A DNA stretch of 64,000 nt from Lactobacillus paragasseri (GTDB lineage Bacteria; Bacillota; Bacilli; Lactobacillales; Lactobacillaceae). Made by a program: the position numbers and the translations under genes. This document shows positions 61,766-64,000 of the stretch, in pieces. Positions within the stretch are counted from its first letter, which is position 1; each line of letters begins with the position of its first letter. The notes under the pieces were generated by a model that worked only from the letters and a program-made list of their open reading frames with translations, searched no databases and was not told the DNA's origin. The stretch is taken from positions 124,001-188,000 of the forward strand of contig NZ_AP018549.1 of NCBI RefSeq assembly GCF_003584685.1. Direction: 5' to 3'.

Positions 61766-63487
61766 ATGTTAGAAAAAATAAAAACTAATAAGTTCTGCCA
61801 ATTTATTTGGCCATATCTATTAATTGCTTTGGCCACTACAATCGTTATCTCGCCACAATTAATTTCGCATACTATTCTAGCTAGCGATGATACAGCAGAT
61901 ACTTTGTTTCACTATAGTCGTTTTTATGATGCAGGAATGCAGTTAAAAACTGGAATTTTTAGTATCTTTCAAACTAATTTTACTTTCCAGCAAAGCGGCA
62001 GAATTATTAATGCGATTTACGGGCCATTATTTGCCTACTTTAATGGAATTTTAGTTCTTATTGCTGGTAATTGGTTTAACTACCAAGTCATTTTAGCCTA
62101 TGTCATTTCGCTATTAGGCGCTGGTAGTATGTATTACTTACTTCAAAAAGTAGGTATTAATAAGCTACTAGCCACAGTAATGGGAATTATTTATATTAAT
62201 ATCGGGATGATTCCAGCCTTTATTAACCGTAGTTCATTTAACGGTTGGGGACAAGCATTAATGCCGTTAGTTGTGTTATGCGGCGTACGCATGATTCAAG
62301 ATAGAGAAAAGCCAATTAACTGGATTCAGTTAATGTTAGTAATGAGTTTGTTAGTGCAGGTTCATGTTTTAAGTACCTTAATGGCAGCTCTTTTATTACT
62401 TCCTTTCTTTCTCTATTCCTTAATTATTAATCAAAATTCTAAAAAGATATGGATACCTTTTATTAAGGCTGTTGTCGGAACAATTGTACTATCAGCTAAT
62501 GTCATTGGGGCCTTTTTAGTTTTAATGCCGAATAATCACCTAGCTGCAAATACTGAATTTGATCTATCTCGTGGTGGCTTACGTCCACATGTGCTATGGC
62601 ATAATGAATATGGCACAGCCTTTGCCTATATTTTGCCAATTTTTGTTTTATTAATTATTGCGCAATTTGTCTATGTTGTAATGCACTACAAAAAAGATAA
62701 ATTAAATACTTTCGTGACTATTTGGGGTACGGTCTTACTAGGATTATCTTCATTTGTTTTTCCTTGGGGATTGGTTCAAAGTATTTTTCCAAGTTTAAAG
62801 TCATACTTCCAATTTCCGTTTAGATTAACTGTTGTTGCCTATCCACTAATTCTGCTAGGGATGGCGCTAACTGTTAATCAATTACTAAAGCAAGGAGTTA
62901 AGCCAAGGGCAGTTGGAATTAGTTTAGTAGTAGTTCTTCTTTTAGAAGCTGCTTTGCCGAATATCATTACTAATCACATCTTTACTGTTGCTTGTGGAAA
63001 AGATGCGCAAGTTCAAACAGTAGCTAAAGCATCAAACAGTGATCAGATGCTTAAGATATTGAAATGGCACTACTTGCCTGATTATTTACCAACTAAAGAC
63101 AAGTCTATTGACCAAAACGCAGCTTATCTTTACAAAATAAATGTAGTTGATCAATATCAAAAATTTAATCATAAAGTTGCTAAAAATGGTGATTTGATTC
63201 TTTCTTGGAAAGGAAAAAAGGATAAAGATATTGTTTTGCCCGTTGTTTTATACAAGCAAAGTGAATTAACTGTGAACAGTAAAAAATTCACTGGTGCAAA
63301 AAACGTAATTGGAAATCCAATTATTTCTCAAAAATCAGGTCTAAATCGTGCTGTTTTACACTTTATTGCTCCGGCTTGGTTCTATGTAGTCAGCGCAATT
63401 TCGTTAATAGCATGGCTTAGCGTACTCGTATTTTACTTGTGGAAGAAATTTATTAATAATAAAAACAATAAAATAAAAGTTGCTTAA
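61766..63487 (+). CDS. Multi-spanning membrane protein, GT-C/YfhO-like
   Basis: A 573-residue protein with about 11-12 hydrophobic helices (about 15-400), an extracytoplasmic part of about 140 residues (about 405-540) and a last membrane helix with a basic tail. After helix 1 the loop has ASDDTADTLFHYSR. An acidic pair in this place is typical of GT-C membrane glycosyltransferases that use lipid-linked sugars, and related lactobacillal proteins are annotated as YfhO- or PTPS-related membrane proteins. It may glycosylate a wall polymer or surface protein. Substrate unknown. The start uses AAAAGG; a separate promoter seems likely. Confidence 0.72.
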   Translation: MLEKIKTNKFCQFIWPYLLIALATTIVISPQLISHTILASDDTADTLFHYSRFYDAGMQLKTGIFSIFQTNFTFQQSGRIINAIYGPLFAYFNGILVLIAGNWFNYQVILAYVISLLGAGSMYYLLQKVGINKLLATVMGIIYINIGMIPAFINRSSFNGWGQALMPLVVLCGVRMIQDREKPINWIQLMLVMSLLVQVHVLSTLMAALLLLPFFLYSLIINQNSKKIWIPFIKAVVGTIVLSANVIGAFLVLMPNNHLAANTEFDLSRGGLRPHVLWHNEYGTAFAYILPIFVLLIIAQFVYVVMHYKKDKLNTFVTIWGTVLLGLSSFVFPWGLVQSIFPSLKSYFQFPFRLTVVAYPLILLGMALTVNQLLKQGVKPRAVGISLVVVLLLEAALPNIITNHIFTVACGKDAQVQTVAKASNSDQMLKILKWHYLPDYLPTKDKSIDQNAAYLYKINVVDQYQKFNHKVAKNGDLILSWKGKKDKDIVLPVVLYKQSELTVNSKKFTGAKNVIGNPIISQKSGLNRAVLHFIAPAWFYVVSAISLIAWLSVLVFYLWKKFINNKNNKIKVA

Positions 63488-63495
63488 TCATATAC

Positions 63496-63545
63496 AAAAG
63501 TAGTCTTTTAATAAGATAGTCTTATTAAGAGGCTGCTTTTTCTTT
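63496..63545 (+). terminator. Terminator of the membrane protein gene
   Basis: AAAAGTAGTCTTTTAATAAG pairs with CTTATTAAGAGGCTGCTTTT (a few mismatches), with T residues after it. Confidence 0.8.
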
Positions 63546-63636
63546 GTATGGTTTTACTTACTATTAATATCAATTTATTTTTTGATTATTACATGGCTAT
63601 AGCTGTCTTGTTATGTTATGATTTAATTGTAATCAT

Positions 63637-63650
63637 TGAAACCGCTTTCT
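63637..63650. promoter_or_regulatory. cre site before the last gene
   Basis: TGAAACCGCTTTCT fits the cre consensus. Its first seven bases also pair with GGTTTCA at 63653-63659, forming a hairpin that ends at the AGAGGAGG ribosome site. Confidence 0.65.
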
Positions 63651-63675
63651 ATGGTTTCAGAGGAGGAAAAATAAG

Positions 63676-64000
63676 TTGAGTACACAAGAACGTTATTCTC
63701 ATGATGAGTTAAGAAAAGCTAACAAAAAATTTAGTCGGGTTCGTTCTACTATTGAATCTGCCTTTTATGGCAACAATGTACACGAAGTAACTAGTGTTGC
63801 TGAAGCTTATAATTTAGCTAAGAAACAATCTGGTGTTATCGAAACTGACCTACCAATTTTACATACTAAGGAACTAGGTTTGCCACAAGGAGCAAAGCAG
63901 TTAGTTTATAACCACGGTAAAATTTTGGGTAGAACAGCAAGTGCACGTCACTTTGTTGATGATCCAAAAGAAGATCCAGAGGCATTAGCAGGTAACTTAC
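63676..64000 (+). CDS. Protein of unknown function, N-terminal part (runs off the window)
   Basis: Begins at TTG 63676, 9 nt after a strong AGAGGAGG ribosome site, and is open to the end of the window (108 residues seen). The N-terminus is basic and helical (MSTQERYSHDELRKANKKFS); further on TDLPILHTKELGLPQG and KILGRTASARHFVDD. No signal peptide. I do not recognise the family from this portion. A cre site and an inverted repeat directly in front suggest control by carbon catabolite repression and perhaps at the ribosome site. Confidence 0.6.
   Translation, partial: MSTQERYSHDELRKANKKFSRVRSTIESAFYGNNVHEVTSVAEAYNLAKKQSGVIETDLPILHTKELGLPQGAKQLVYNHGKILGRTASARHFVDDPKEDPEALAGNL

Overview
The window is AT-rich, densely coded DNA from a low-GC Gram-positive, most likely a gut Lactobacillus of the L. 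johnsonii / L. gasseri group. This is judged from recognised protein families, not a database search. The clues are a type II nucleoside deoxyribosyltransferase, a D-aspartate ligase, PepO, many CcpA (cre-like) sites, YSIRK/LPQTG surface proteins with MucBP, MBG and SLAP domains, and a chromosomal parS site.

Layout. 1-4.8 kb: the end of a charged protein with an in-frame stop, a CPA1 Na+/H+ antiporter (minus strand), a YibE/YibF membrane pair, an alpha/beta hydrolase and a parS site. 4.8-13.9 kb: a GalNAc/galactosamine locus with a divergent GH31 glycosidase, a GntR repressor, AgaS, NagA/AgaA and a mannose-class PTS (IIB-IIC-IID-IIA). Both control regions carry the same operator plus cre sites. 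14-20.4 kb: an Rpn-nuclease remnant, a zinc-ribbon DUF4767 membrane protein, a lipoprotein, nucleoside deoxyribosyltransferase, an orphan PTS IIA without a normal start codon, a GntR/tyrosine-phosphatase pair and a universal stress protein.

20.4-35.1 kb: an unlisted 48-residue membrane peptide gene, a phosphonate-type ABC transporter (phnD-C-E-E), a hypothetical protein, a metallophosphoesterase, the asparagine-synthase/D-aspartate-ligase pair for the peptidoglycan cross-bridge, a small membrane protein, the anaerobic ribonucleotide reductase operon nrdDG behind two NrdR boxes, and a DUF59-DUF1858 / DUF438-hemerythrin-PAS pair. 35.4-50.2 kb: one enormous sortase-anchored adhesin frame (about 4,916 codons, about 20 MBG repeats, 570-bp tandem MucBP/Mub repeats), broken by two in-frame TAG codons. 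50.3-64 kb: an MFS transporter, tagatose-1,6-bisphosphate aldolase, a SEC10/PgrA-like surface protein, an RpiR-controlled fructose PTS operon, PepO, a multi-spanning GT-C-like membrane protein and the start of a cre-controlled gene.

How it fits together. The aga genes and lacD supply most steps from GalNAc to triose phosphates (PTS import, deacetylation, deamination/isomerisation, aldol cleavage). Only the tagatose-6-phosphate kinase is unassigned, and the PfkB kinase in the fructose operon is a possible stand-in. With the mucus-binding adhesin and the cross-bridge genes, this suggests a mucosa-associated lifestyle. No tRNA, rRNA, CRISPR array, intact insertion sequence or prophage was found.
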